DNA of 64,000 bases from Lawsonibacter hominis (GCF_014287895.1 NZ_JACOPP010000006.1:1-64000); one strand, 5' to 3'. Counted from the stretch's first letter, positions 8,525-18,232 are shown. Program-made: numbers and translations. Notes: a model not told the origin generated them from the letters alone.

Positions 8525-9934
8525 ATGGGACTCCAGACGCTGATCGAGAAATACCCGGAGCAGTTTGCACGCTACGCGGAAAAGGTATTGGACAGCTATT
8601 TCGGCAATATTTTCGTCACCTGGCGCAACGAGCGCATCCTTTACGTCAACGCCCGCATGGCGGCCTCGGTGCGCATGACCAAGGAGGAGCTCACCGGCAT
8701 GACCCTGGAGCAGCTGCGGGAAAAGAAGCTGTGGCTGCGCTCGGTTTCCCGGGAGATGTACGATGGGAAAAAGTCCCCCTTTAACGCCTATAACGTCAGC
8801 AAGTACGGGGACGAGCTGTTTACCCATATCGAGCCGATCTGCGATGAAAAGGGCGAAGTCATCATGAGCGCCCAATTTTCCATTCCCAAGCGGATGCTTG
8901 CGGAATTCTCCGATTATATTACCCAGGAAAAATCCAGCTTCCGGAACTATAAGGATATCGCCGATTATCTGGAGGCCCGCAAGGAGGCATCCGAGGTCAT
9001 CATCAGCAACAGCCCCGCGGCCCGGCTGGCCTTTGACGACGCCCGCTACCTCAGCAGCATGGATTCCACCGTGCTGCTCTGTGGAGAGACGGGCACCGGC
9101 AAGGATGTGCTGGCCAATTATATTTATCACAACAGCAAGCGCGCCTCGCAGCCCTTTGTCCCGGTCAACTGCTCGGCCATCCCGGCGGAGCTGGTGGAGT
9201 CGGAATTTTTCGGCTATGAGCGGGGGGCCTTTACCGGGGCCCGCAGCTCCGGCAAGCCGGGGCTCTTTGAGATGGCAGACCACGGCACCCTCTTTCTGGA
9301 CGAGGTGGGGGAGCTGCCCCCGGCCATGCAGGCCAAGCTGCTGCGGGTGCTGGAGACCGGAGAGGTGATGCGGGTGGGCGGTACCCGCATCGTCAAGACG
9401 GACGTGCGCCTGATCGCGGCCACCAACCGGGATCTGCGGCGTATGGCGGCGGAGGGACGCTTCCGGGAGGATCTGTATTACCGCCTCAACGTCATGCCGC
9501 TGTTCCTGCCGCCCCTGCGGGAGCGGCGGGAAGATATCCTGCCGCTGGCCGAGCTGTTTTTGGCCAAAAACAACCGGAAATACGGGCTCAGCCGCGCCCT
9601 GACCCAGGAGATGCGCCGGGGCCTGCTTGCCTACGGCTGGCCGGGCAATATCCGGGAGCTGCGCAATGTGATCGAGCGCTATGCGATCTCCGGCCGGATG
9701 GATATCCAGAGCCCCGCCGCGGCGGCGCCCGCTGTGCCGGCAGGGGCCGGGCGGGAGCCGGAAATGGCGGAAGAGACGCCGCTCCACGAGGCCTGCGCCC
9801 GGTTCGAGCAGGCTTATATCCAAAAGGCGCTGGACGCATGCGGGGGATCGGTGTCCAAAGCCGCCCGGCGTTTGGGCATCCACCGCTCTCTGCTTTATAA
9901 AAAGTTGAAGAAATCAGAGCCTGTGGTACAATAG
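8525..9934 (+). CDS. Sigma-54-dependent transcriptional activator (PAS-AAA+-Fis)
   Basis: This 469-residue protein activates RpoN promoters. The N-terminal ~140 residues look like a PAS sensor domain. The central AAA+ domain has Walker A GETGTGKD (187-194), the sigma-54 contact loop GAFTGA (234-239), FLDEVGELP (Walker B) and the RLNVMPLFLPPLRER segment. The C-terminal helix-turn-helix is of Fis type (AARRLGIHRSLLYKKLKK). I chose the ATG at 8525 because GGAGGG lies six bases upstream; an ATG at 8504 is in frame but has no site. It is divergent from the CitMHS-AtuA operon with its promoter and palindromes in between, so it almost certainly controls that operon. A PAS input suggests a small-molecule ligand. 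Confidence 0.93.
   Translation: MGLQTLIEKYPEQFARYAEKVLDSYFGNIFVTWRNERILYVNARMAASVRMTKEELTGMTLEQLREKKLWLRSVSREMYDGKKSPFNAYNVSKYGDELFTHIEPICDEKGEVIMSAQFSIPKRMLAEFSDYITQEKSSFRNYKDIADYLEARKEASEVIISNSPAARLAFDDARYLSSMDSTVLLCGETGTGKDVLANYIYHNSKRASQPFVPVNCSAIPAELVESEFFGYERGAFTGARSSGKPGLFEMADHGTLFLDEVGELPPAMQAKLLRVLETGEVMRVGGTRIVKTDVRLIAATNRDLRRMAAEGRFREDLYYRLNVMPLFLPPLRERREDILPLAELFLAKNNRKYGLSRALTQEMRRGLLAYGWPGNIRELRNVIERYAISGRMDIQSPAAAAPAVPAGAGREPEMAEETPLHEACARFEQAYIQKALDACGGSVSKAARRLGIHRSLLYKKLKKSEPVVQ
9905..9932 (+). promoter_or_regulatory. Probable promoter of addB
   Basis: TTGAAG, 16 bases, TACAAT. The -10 overlaps the stop codon of the activator gene. This leaves a leader of about 170 bases before addB in which no gene is seen. 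Confidence 0.5.
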
Positions 9935-10109
9935 TGCAGAGCGAAGGCCCAGCCTGGATCGGGAAGGCGCTTTGGAGGGCTTGAAGCGCGGCGGCGCTTG
10001 GTGCGGAGACGGCGCGCCTGCCGGGGGACGTTGCCCGGGATGCGAGCGGCCGGGCAAAACTGTAAACCGTTGGAACGAACGTTTTGGAGAAGGAAGAGGG
10101 GGAGAAGCG

Positions 10110-13100
10110 ATGCTCAAGCTTTTGCTGGGCCGGGCGGGAAGCGGGAAGACCGAAACGCTGCTGCGCACCATGGCGGAGCGGGGGCCGGAGCGGCCGCAGC
10201 TGCTGATCGTCCCGGAGCAGCACTCCCATGACATGGAACGCCGCCTGTGCGAGGTGGGAGGCAGCCGGGTCAGCCAATACGCAGAGGTGCTCTCCTTCAC
10301 CCGGCTGGCCAATCGGGTCTTTTCCGTCTGCGGCGGGCTGGCGGAGCCGGCCCTGGATCCCGGCGGGCGGCTGCTGCTCATGTGCGCCGCGCTCAAGGGG
10401 GTGGCCGACCGCCTGAAGGTCTATGGGCGCCCCTCCCGCAGGCCGGAATTCCTTTCGGGACTGATCGCCACGGTGGATGAGCTGAAGACCTGCGCCGTTA
10501 CTCCCGAGCACTTGTGGACGGCGGGTGAGGAGGCCGGAGGAGCTGAGGGTGACAAGCTTTTAGACTTGTCGTTGATCTACGGAGCCTATGAGGCGCTGAC
10601 GGCCCGGCAGGGGGCCGACCCACGGGACCGCCTGACCCGTTTGGCCGCGGTGCTGGAGCGGTGCGCCTGGGCCGGAGGGCGGGAGCTTTATGTGGACGGC
10701 TTTACCGACTTTACGCCCCAGGAGCGGCAGGTGCTCCGCCCGTTGCTGCGCCAGGCGGGTTGCGTGACCGTGGCTCTTACCTGCGACCATCTGGAGGAGG
10801 ACGAGGGCGGCGCGGGGGTCTTTTCGCCCGCCCGGCGGACCGCGGGACAGCTGCTCCGCCTGGCAAAAGAGGTGGGGGTCCCCTGGCAGAGCCAGGTGCT
10901 GCCGGTTCGGCTGGATGGGAAAGTAAAACCACTTGTCTACCTCGAGGAGCAGCTGTTTGCAAGCCGTCCGGCCCCCTACGCCGGGGCGGCGGAAGAAGCC
11001 GTCGTCCGTTTTACCGCGAACACCCCTTATTCCGAGGTGGAGTGGACGGCGGCGGAGATCCTCCGCCTGGTGCGGGAGGAGGGCTACCGTTTTCGGGATC
11101 TGTCCGTGTGCGCCCGCAGCATGGAGGGCTTTGACGCGCTGGTGGAGACGGTGTTTGCCCGGTATGGGGTGCCGGTTTTTCTCAGCCGCATGAGCGATAT
11201 CCTCCAAAAGCCGGTGATGGCCCTGCTGACCGCCGCTCTGGATACGGCGGCGGGCGGCTACCGGTACGACGACGTCTTCCGGTATCTGAAGACCGGCCTG
11301 ACCGAAGTGGCGCCGGAGGACGTGGACCTGCTGGAGAACTATGTGCTCAAGTGGAACCTGGAGGGGAGCGCCTGGACAGGGCGGCGGGACTGGACGAACC
11401 ACCCCAAGGGCTACGGCCTGCCCTTTTCCGAGGGGGACCGGGCCCTGCTGGAGCGGCTGAACGCCCTGCGGCGGCAGATTGCGGCCCCTCTGGAGGAGCT
11501 GCGGCGGAACCGGAGCAAGACGGGAAGGGCGCAAGCGATTGCCCTTTACCGTTTTTTGGAGACGATCGGCCTGCCCGCGCGGCTGGAGGAGCGCACCGGG
11601 GCGCTGCGGGACAGGGGAGAGGCCGCGCTGGCGGAGGAATACGGCCAGCTCTGGGACATCCTGTGCACCGCGCTGGAGCAGTGCGCACAGATCCTGGGGG
11701 AGACCCCCATGGAACTGGACGAGTTCGCCCGGCTGTTTTCCCTGGTGCTCTCCCAGTATGACGTGGGGAGCATCCCCGTGTCGCTGGACCGGGTCAATGC
11801 CGGAGAAATGCCTCGCTTGGCCCATAAGCACTGTAAAGTACTTTTCCTGTTGGGCGCGGATGACGACGCAATCCCGCAGGCCGCGCCCTCGCCGGGCCTG
11901 CTCAACGACGATGACCGCACGCTGCTGGCCTCTTACGGCCTGGAGCTGGCGCCCCGGCTGGCGGAAAAGCTCGACCGGGAGATGACCATCGTCTATGAGA
12001 CCTGCGCCCTGCCGTCCCAACGCCTCTATGTAAGCTGGTCCGCTGCCGGCGCGGAGGGGGAGGAGCACCGGCCGGCTTTTCTGTTCCATCAGCTGGGAAC
12101 GCTGTTTCCCCAAGGACGGCAGGTGCGGGAGCAGGCCCTGGACGGCTCCTTCCGCCTTTCCGCCCCCCGCCCGGCCCTGGAGCTGGCCGGGCGCAGTCCG
12201 GCCGCACGGCGGGCGCTGGAGGCGCTGCCGGACTGCCGGAGCCTGGTCGCGCGGATGGAGCGCGCCGCCCGTCTGGAGCGGGGAAGCCTGACCCGGCCGG
12301 TGGTGGAGCGGCTCTATGGAAAGCGTGTGCCCATGTCGGCCTCCCGGATGGACAAATACAAGTCCTGCCACTTCTCCTACTTCATGCAGTACGGCCTCAA
12401 GGCGGAGCCGCGCCGCGCCGCGGGATTCCAGGCGCCGGAGTACGGCACCTTCGTCCACTTTGTGCTGGAGCATGTGCTGCGTCAGGCAAAGGAGCTCGGC
12501 GGCGTCAGGCAGCTGGAGCCGGGACAGCTGCGCGCCCTGACCCGGCAGGCCGTGGAGCGCTACGTGGACGAGGAGCTGGGGGGATTGGAGAAGGAGACGC
12601 CCCGGTTTCAGTATCTGTTCCGCCGGCTGCTCTCCTCGGTCTGCGCCGTGGTGGAGAACGTGGCGGAGGAGCTCTCCGCCTCGGAATTCCAGCCCATCTC
12701 CTTTGAACTGGGCTTCGGGCGGGGCGGCGAGCTGCCGCCGGTAGAACTCACCGTGGACGGCGTGACCGTCAGCATTTCCGGCTTTGTGGACCGGGTGGAC
12801 GGCTGGGTCCACGACGGGCGGCTCTATCTGAGGGTGGTGGACTACAAGACCGGCCGGAAATCCTTTGACCTGACCGATATCTGGAACGGTATGGGGCTTC
12901 AGATGCTGCTTTACCTCTTTACACTGGAGGAGGCGGGGAAGGCGCTTTACGGAGCGGAGATCGTGCCCGCCGGAGTGCTCTATCTGCCCGCCCGGGACGC
13001 GGTGGTGGCGGGCAGCCGCTCCATGACCGAGGCGGAGCGGCGCAAAAAGGCGGACGCCGAGCTGCGCCGCCGGGGCCTGGTGCTGGACGAGCCGGAGGTG

Positions 13101-13442
13101 CTGGCAGCCATGGAGCGGACGGACGGGGAGGGTATGCGCTTTTTGCCCGTGCGTCTCAACCGTGCGGGGGCCGTCACCGGGGAGGCGCTGGTCTCCGCCG
13201 AGCGGCTGGGAAAGCTGGCAAAGCATACCGGAAGGATCCTGCGGGAGATCGGCACGGAGCTGGCGGCGGGCAACATCGCCGCCGACCCCTTCTGGCGGGG
13301 GCCGGAGCACAACGCCTGCCAGTGGTGCGCGTACGCGGCCGCCTGTCACTTCGAGGAGGGAAAGGGCGGCGACCGGAAGCGCTGGCTGCCCGCGGTTAAG
13401 GGCGAGGCGTTTTGGGAAGCGGTTGCGCAAGAGCAAGGATGA
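10110..13442 (+). CDS. addB: ATP-dependent helicase/deoxyribonuclease subunit B
   Basis: This 1110-residue subunit of the AddAB double-strand-break resection enzyme begins MLKLLLGRAGSGKTE, with a Walker A at residues 7-14. The C-terminal nuclease has the PD-(D/E)xK core VVDYKTG (Asp911, Lys913). The iron-sulfur cluster cysteines are present at Cys753, Cys1070, Cys1073 and Cys1079. The length fits Bacillus AddB (1166). The frame can be extended 138 bases upstream but only with a TTG; the ATG at 10110 has a GAGGGGGAG ribosome site. addA follows, but two small genes interrupt the pair. Confidence 0.95.
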   Translation: MLKLLLGRAGSGKTETLLRTMAERGPERPQLLIVPEQHSHDMERRLCEVGGSRVSQYAEVLSFTRLANRVFSVCGGLAEPALDPGGRLLLMCAALKGVADRLKVYGRPSRRPEFLSGLIATVDELKTCAVTPEHLWTAGEEAGGAEGDKLLDLSLIYGAYEALTARQGADPRDRLTRLAAVLERCAWAGGRELYVDGFTDFTPQERQVLRPLLRQAGCVTVALTCDHLEEDEGGAGVFSPARRTAGQLLRLAKEVGVPWQSQVLPVRLDGKVKPLVYLEEQLFASRPAPYAGAAEEAVVRFTANTPYSEVEWTAAEILRLVREEGYRFRDLSVCARSMEGFDALVETVFARYGVPVFLSRMSDILQKPVMALLTAALDTAAGGYRYDDVFRYLKTGLTEVAPEDVDLLENYVLKWNLEGSAWTGRRDWTNHPKGYGLPFSEGDRALLERLNALRRQIAAPLEELRRNRSKTGRAQAIALYRFLETIGLPARLEERTGALRDRGEAALAEEYGQLWDILCTALEQCAQILGETPMELDEFARLFSLVLSQYDVGSIPVSLDRVNAGEMPRLAHKHCKVLFLLGADDDAIPQAAPSPGLLNDDDRTLLASYGLELAPRLAEKLDREMTIVYETCALPSQRLYVSWSAAGAEGEEHRPAFLFHQLGTLFPQGRQVREQALDGSFRLSAPRPALELAGRSPAARRALEALPDCRSLVARMERAARLERGSLTRPVVERLYGKRVPMSASRMDKYKSCHFSYFMQYGLKAEPRRAAGFQAPEYGTFVHFVLEHVLRQAKELGGVRQLEPGQLRALTRQAVERYVDEELGGLEKETPRFQYLFRRLLSSVCAVVENVAEELSASEFQPISFELGFGRGGELPPVELTVDGVTVSISGFVDRVDGWVHDGRLYLRVVDYKTGRKSFDLTDIWNGMGLQMLLYLFTLEEAGKALYGAEIVPAGVLYLPARDAVVAGSRSMTEAERRKKADAELRRRGLVLDEPEVLAAMERTDGEGMRFLPVRLNRAGAVTGEALVSAERLGKLAKHTGRILREIGTELAAGNIAADPFWRGPEHNACQWCAYAAACHFEEGKGGDRKRWLPAVKGEAFWEAVAQEQG

Positions 13443-13653
13443 GCTGCGCGCCCATACGCAGGCCGTGGAGGAAGGATTCCTCCGGCTCGATGGACGACAG
13501 CTTGGCGTTCTCTTCCCAGAAGCCGTCAAAAAACGCCCTTGAAGTCAGGTCCGGGATGGTTTGGAGAGAGGGATCGACAACGGCAAGCTGCTTCTTGTAT
13601 TCGGGAGACGGATTGGATGGAAGAAACGGCTCTAATTCCAGTAAATCAAACAT
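13396..13653 (-). CDS. Small DUF6809-like protein
   Basis: This is an 85-residue leftward protein. The pattern AFFDGFWEEN...EPEESFLHGLRMGAQLIL resembles the short DUF6809-type proteins found widely in Clostridia, which end in an 'E.F..GF.lG..L' helix. I recognise this from memory only and no function is known. GGGAG precedes the ATG by eight bases, which supports translation. Its 3' end overlaps the 3' end of addB by 47 bases on the opposite strand, and it is divergent from the XRE regulator 82 bases away, which may control it. Confidence 0.65.
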   Translation of the reverse strand: MFDLLELEPFLPSNPSPEYKKQLAVVDPSLQTIPDLTSRAFFDGFWEENAKLSSIEPEESFLHGLRMGAQLILALAQPLPKTPRP

Positions 13654-13735
13654 AAAAACACTCCCTTGATGTGGAATTTAACGCTACAATTGGTAGAGTG
13701 AGATGAACGCACCTTGTCAAGAGAGGAAGGATAAA

Positions 13736-13957
13736 ATGGCGTCGTTTGAAGAGCGGCTTTCGGCTGTGCGGGAAGAAAGACAGGCTTTTCAGCAGACCAT
13801 TGGAGCAATGCTTGGGGTAACGCGCTGGTCTGCCCATAATTATGAGGCGGGAAAAAACCGGCCTGATTCTGATGGATTGATCGCATTGACCGACTACTTT
13901 AACGTGTCCCTGGATTATCTGGTGGGACGGTCCGAGGTCCGGGAGATCGCGCGGTAA
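13736..13957 (+). CDS. XRE-family helix-turn-helix regulator
   Basis: This 73-residue protein consists of one HTH domain: IGAMLGVTRWSAHNYEAGKN is the recognition region and DYFNVSLDYLVGRS is the standard XRE ending. An AGAGGAAGG site lies just upstream of the ATG at 13736, so the earlier ATG at 13703 is less likely. It has no effector domain. It lies between addB and addA, divergent from the DUF6809-like gene. The addA start is only 50 bases downstream, so addA may be cotranscribed with it. Confidence 0.88.
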   Translation: MASFEERLSAVREERQAFQQTIGAMLGVTRWSAHNYEAGKNRPDSDGLIALTDYFNVSLDYLVGRSEVREIAR

Positions 13958-14007
13958 CGGCCGTTGCGGCGCATGGACCGGAAGCAATCGAAAAAGAGGT
14001 GATCCCT

Positions 14008-17000
14008 ATGGCCTTTTCCCTGACAAAGGAACAGCAGGCGGTGGTGGACGACCGGGGCGGAGCCCTGCTGGTGTCCGCCGCCGCCGGGTCGGGCAAGACC
14101 CGCGTGCTGGTGGAGCGGCTTCTGGCCCGTGTGACGGGAGAGGGACTGGACATCGACCGCTTTCTGATCATCACTTACACCAAAGCCGCCGCCGCCGAGC
14201 TGCGCTCGCGCATTGTGGAGGAGCTCTCCGCCCGGCTGGCAGAGGCTCCCGCCGACCGCCGCCTGCGCCGCCAGTCCACGCTGGTCTACAAGGCGAATAT
14301 CTCCACCGTCCACGCCTTCTGCGCCCAGTTTCTGCGGGAGTGCGGCCATTCCATCGACCTGGACCCGGATTTCAAGCTCTGCGACGAGGGGGAGGCGGGG
14401 GTGCTGATGCTGCGCGCCCTCAACGACGTGCTGGAGCAGCGCTACGAGGGCCTGGCCGAGGGCAGCGATTTTGCCCGGCTGGTGGATACCATGTCCGCCG
14501 GGCGGGATGACAGCCGCCTCATGCAGATCGTGCTGGACATCCGGGGCCGGGTCCAGGCCCATCCGGACCCGGCGGCCTGGCTGGACGCACAGGAGCGCGC
14601 CTTTGCCCTGGAGGGGGTGGAGGAGGCGGGCGAGACCCCCTGGGGGAGACTGCTGCTCGCCGACGCCCGCCGTCAGGCGGACTACTGGGCGGGGCGCGTG
14701 GCCCGTGCGCTGGAGCTGTGCGCGCTGGACGGGGGGCTGGACGGCAACTACGGCCCCACGCTCTCCGCCACGCTGGAGGGGCTGCGGGCGTTTGCGGCGG
14801 GCGCGCAGCGGGGCTGGGACGCGGCCCGCGCCGCGCTGCCCATCCCGTTCCCCGCGGCGGGGCGAAAAAAGATGGGCGGCTGCCCGGAGACGCTGGTCCG
14901 GCAGGTCAAGGACATCCGGAGCAAGTGCAAAAAGCGCATGGAAAAGCTGGCGGACTGGTTCGGGGACGAGAGCGCCGGACTGCTCTGCGATCTGCGGGCG
15001 GTCTACCCGGCCGTGCGGGGCCTGTTTGCGCTGGTAAAGGACTTTGAGGCCCGCTATACCGCCGAAAAGGCCCGGCGGGGCGTGCTGGACTTTTCGGACC
15101 TGGAGCATCTGGCGGTGCGTCTGCTGGTGGGGGAGGACGGCGGCCCCACCGCCCTGGCCCGGCAGTGGGCCGGACGGTTCGACGAGATCATGGTGGACGA
15201 GTATCAGGACACCAACCAGGTCCAGAACGCCATTTTTCAAGCCCTGTCCCGGCAGGGGCGCAATCTGTTTCTGGTCGGGGACGTGAAGCAGTCCATCTAC
15301 CGCTTCCGTCTGGCCGATCCCACCATCTTTTTGGGCAAATACCGCTCCTTCAAGCCCTATACCGAGGCCGCGGAGGGGGAGGAGCGGCGGATCATTTTGT
15401 CCAAAAACTTCCGCTCCCGCCCCCAGGTGCTGGAGGGGGCCAACTACCTCTTCCGGGCCCTCCTGTCGGAGGAGTTCGGCGAGATGGACTATACCGACGA
15501 GGACGCCCTGTACCCCGGCGCGGACTATCCGGAGGCGGAGGAGGAGGGCGGCGCTCTCTACGCGCTGGAGCTGGATGCGCTGGACTGCGCGGCGGAGGAA
15601 GACGATGAGGAGGAGGGGCCCGGCAAAGCCCCGCGGGATCTGCTGGAGGCCCGCTTTGTGGCCGGGCGGATCTGCCGGCTGCTGGAGGAGGGCTTTCCGG
15701 TTTCCGACGGAGCGGGGGGCCTGCGTCCCGTCCGGGCCTCGGACATCGTGGTGCTGCTGCGCTCGCCCGGGACCGTGCTCCACCACTACGCCCGCGCCCT
15801 GGGGGAGCGGGACGTCCCCTGGGAGGCGGAGGGCGGCGGGGACTTCTTTTCTGCCACCGAGGTGTCGGTGGCGCTGTCGCTGCTGCAGATCGTGGACAAT
15901 CCCCGGCAGGATGTGCCGCTCATCTCGGTGCTGCGCTCCCCAGTGTATGCCTTTTCCGCCGACCGGCTGGCCCAGATCCGTTCCGCCGCGCCGGAGGGGG
16001 ATTTTTACGCCGCGCTGCAGGCCGACGGCGGCGCGGACTGCGCGGCCGTTTTGGCTGAGCTGGCCGAGCTGCGCTTCGGCGCCGCAGATCGAAGCTGCCA
16101 CCAGCTGCTCTGGCATCTCTACGACCGGACCAATCTGCTGGGCGTCTTCGGCGCGATGGACGAGGGGGAGACCCGGCAGTCCAACCTGCTCGCGCTGGCC
16201 GAACTGGCCCGCCGCTTTGAGGGCGCGGGCCACAAGGGCCTGTTCGGCTTTTTGTCCTATCTGACCCGCCTGCGGGAGAACGGGGCCAAGCTGGCGCTGC
16301 CCGCCCCCGGCCGGACGGGGGGCGGCGTGCGCCTGATGAGCATCCACAAGTCCAAGGGGCTGGAATTTCCGGTGGTCTTCCTGTGCGGGCTCATGCGCAG
16401 GCTCAACCGGGAGGACATGAGCCGCCCCATCCTCTTCCACCCCCGGCTGGGGGTGGGGCCCAAGCGGCTGGATCTGGAGCGGGGCGTGGAGTACCCCACG
16501 CTGGCGCGCAGCGCCGTGGCCCGGCAGCTGGAGTATGAAATGATGGCCGAGGAGCTGCGGCTTTTGTATGTGGCCATGACCCGGGCCAAGGAGAAGCTGA
16601 TCCTCTCCTGCGCCCTGTCCCAGGGCGGGCGGGAGCTGGAGCGGCTGGCCGGCGACGCGGGCTGCCCGGTGGAGCCCCAGGTGCTGCTGGGCTGCCAGAG
16701 CGTCGGCCAGTGGGTGCTGCTGGCCGCCCTGGCCCGGCCGGATGGAGCGCCCCTCCGGCGGGCCGCGGAGCGGGAGGTGGAAACGCCGGACGTACCGTTC
16801 GGACCGGCGTGGGACGTGCGCGTCGTGGACGCAGGAGAATTCCGCGCCGCCCCGGCGCCAGCGCCCCGGCGGCCGGAACGGAACGCAGAGGAGGAGACGG
16901 ATGCGGAAGCGCTGGCGGCGCGGCTGCGCTGGCGCTATCCCCACGCGGGGGACGTCTCCATCCCCTCCAAGCTCACCGCCACCCAGCTCAAGGGCCGGGC

Positions 17001-17601
17001 TCTGGACGAGGAGGCCGCCGAACAGGCACCACACCCCCCCCGCCCGCGGCCCCTGCAGCGCCCCCGGTTCGCCGCCGAGGAATTTGGGCTTACTCCGGCC
17101 CAGAAGGGAACGGCCCTGCATCTGGTGATGCAGTACATCGACTTTGCCCGAACCGATACCGCGGCGGCGGTGGAGGCGGAGATCCGCCGCCTGGTGGAGG
17201 GGGCCTATCTGACGCCCCAGCAGGGACAGGCCGTCCGGCCGGAGAAGATCACCGCCTTTTTTGCCTCTCCGCTGGGCCGGGCGGTACGGGGGAGCGCCGC
17301 CCTGCACCGGGAGTTCAAATTTTCGCTCCTGGCCGACGCCGGGGACTATTACCCGGATGCGGGCGCCGGGGAGCGGGTGCTTCTCCAGGGCGTGGTGGAC
17401 TGTTATTTTGAAACGGCGCAGGGCATTACGGTGGTGGATTTCAAGACGGACCGCGTGACGGAGCAAACCGCGGCGGCCCGGGCGGAGGAATACCGGGGAC
17501 AGCTGGCCGCCTACAGCCGGGCCCTTGCCGAGATCACCGGCCGCCCCGTGACGCGGCGGGTTTTGTGGTTCTTCGCCCTGGACCGGGCGGTGGACCTGTG
17601 A
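14008..17601 (+). CDS. addA: ATP-dependent helicase/nuclease subunit A
   Basis: This 1197-residue helicase-nuclease is the partner of AddB. Walker A is SAAAGSGKT (residues 23-31) and Walker B MVDEYQDTN (Asp397-Glu398). GDVKQSIYRFRLADP and SIHKSKGLEFPVVF are the other SF1 motifs. YVAMTRAKEKL is motif VI. The C-terminal RecB-type nuclease motif is VVDFKTD (Asp1144, Lys1146). The length fits B. subtilis AddA (1232). The ATG at 14008 has AGAGGTGAT upstream; a GTG at 13999 is the alternative. Confidence 0.96.
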   Translation: MAFSLTKEQQAVVDDRGGALLVSAAAGSGKTRVLVERLLARVTGEGLDIDRFLIITYTKAAAAELRSRIVEELSARLAEAPADRRLRRQSTLVYKANISTVHAFCAQFLRECGHSIDLDPDFKLCDEGEAGVLMLRALNDVLEQRYEGLAEGSDFARLVDTMSAGRDDSRLMQIVLDIRGRVQAHPDPAAWLDAQERAFALEGVEEAGETPWGRLLLADARRQADYWAGRVARALELCALDGGLDGNYGPTLSATLEGLRAFAAGAQRGWDAARAALPIPFPAAGRKKMGGCPETLVRQVKDIRSKCKKRMEKLADWFGDESAGLLCDLRAVYPAVRGLFALVKDFEARYTAEKARRGVLDFSDLEHLAVRLLVGEDGGPTALARQWAGRFDEIMVDEYQDTNQVQNAIFQALSRQGRNLFLVGDVKQSIYRFRLADPTIFLGKYRSFKPYTEAAEGEERRIILSKNFRSRPQVLEGANYLFRALLSEEFGEMDYTDEDALYPGADYPEAEEEGGALYALELDALDCAAEEDDEEEGPGKAPRDLLEARFVAGRICRLLEEGFPVSDGAGGLRPVRASDIVVLLRSPGTVLHHYARALGERDVPWEAEGGGDFFSATEVSVALSLLQIVDNPRQDVPLISVLRSPVYAFSADRLAQIRSAAPEGDFYAALQADGGADCAAVLAELAELRFGAADRSCHQLLWHLYDRTNLLGVFGAMDEGETRQSNLLALAELARRFEGAGHKGLFGFLSYLTRLRENGAKLALPAPGRTGGGVRLMSIHKSKGLEFPVVFLCGLMRRLNREDMSRPILFHPRLGVGPKRLDLERGVEYPTLARSAVARQLEYEMMAEELRLLYVAMTRAKEKLILSCALSQGGRELERLAGDAGCPVEPQVLLGCQSVGQWVLLAALARPDGAPLRRAAEREVETPDVPFGPAWDVRVVDAGEFRAAPAPAPRRPERNAEEETDAEALAARLRWRYPHAGDVSIPSKLTATQLKGRALDEEAAEQAPHPPRPRPLQRPRFAAEEFGLTPAQKGTALHLVMQYIDFARTDTAAAVEAEIRRLVEGAYLTPQQGQAVRPEKITAFFASPLGRAVRGSAALHREFKFSLLADAGDYYPDAGAGERVLLQGVVDCYFETAQGITVVDFKTDRVTEQTAAARAEEYRGQLAAYSRALAEITGRPVTRRVLWFFALDRAVDL

Positions 17602-17628
17602 GACGGCCGAAAAAAGAGAAAAAAGTAG

Positions 17629-17657
17629 TTGCATTTTTGCCCGGGACATGTTATTAT
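17629..17657 (+). promoter_or_regulatory. Promoter of rpmE
   Basis: TTGCAT, 17 bases, TATTAT, in the gap after addA. Transcription would start about 60 bases before the rpmE ATG. Confidence 0.8.
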
Positions 17658-17726
17658 ATCAAATGCGTTTGCGGGTACTTTCTACCCACATGCCCATATC
17701 CAGGAAGAGAAAGAGGTGAACACACA

Positions 17727-17933
17727 ATGAAGGAAGGCATCCATCCCAACTACGAACAGACCACCATCAAATGCGCCTGCGGTAACGTGATCGAAACCGG
17801 GTCTACCAAGAAGGACATTCGAGTTGAAGTCTGCTCTAAGTGTCACCCCTTCTTCACCGGCAAGCAGAAGATGGTGGATACTGGCGGACGCGTCAGCCGC
17901 TTCAACAAGAAGTTTGGTCTGGACAAGAAGTAA
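17727..17933 (+). CDS. rpmE: 50S ribosomal protein L31 (zinc-binding form)
   Basis: This 68-residue protein is complete: MKEGIHPNYEQTTIKCACGN opening and a KFGLDKK end. The CAC...CSKC cysteines mark the zinc-containing (C+) type of L31 used in zinc-replete cells. AAAGAGGTGA lies ten bases before the ATG. It is monocistronic, with its own promoter and terminator. Confidence 0.97.
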   Translation: MKEGIHPNYEQTTIKCACGNVIETGSTKKDIRVEVCSKCHPFFTGKQKMVDTGGRVSRFNKKFGLDKK

Positions 17934-17947
17934 GTTGGTATTTCAGG

Positions 17948-17979
17948 GAGCCCGTACCGGTTTCGGTACGGGCTCTTTT
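17948..17979 (+). terminator. Terminator of rpmE
   Basis: An 11-bp stem GAGCCCGTACC / GGTACGGGCTC with a 6-base loop is followed by TTTT, starting 15 bases after the rpmE stop. The 250 bases that follow hold no gene I can support. Confidence 0.9.
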
Positions 17980-18232
17980 GCACAAATCCTGTGTCTGCGG
18001 CCCCGGAGCTCCCCCGGGGGGGGGAAGCCTGGCGGCGGGACAACGGGAAAAACGGTCCGTTCTGAGCGTATGCGCCTTCGGACGGATGCTTCTCACGGCA
18101 GCTGGAGGGACCCTCTCCTGGGGAATTGAGCCGCGGCCGCCGTGCAGAACGTGATCCCAAAGTCCGAATGGCTTTTTTGACGGGTCTACTGCATATACTG
18201 TAGCCGACGAAGCGTAAAAGGGAGGCAGCACG

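Noticed and set aside
13915..17649. 1244-codon minus-strand frame opposite addA
   Set aside because: Shadow of addA with a low-complexity, Gly/Arg/Gln-rich translation.
18171..18199. Promoter before the flavin reductase gene
   Set aside because: A good TATACT -10 and a TTGACG are present but only 11 bases apart; at the correct spacing no -35 is seen.
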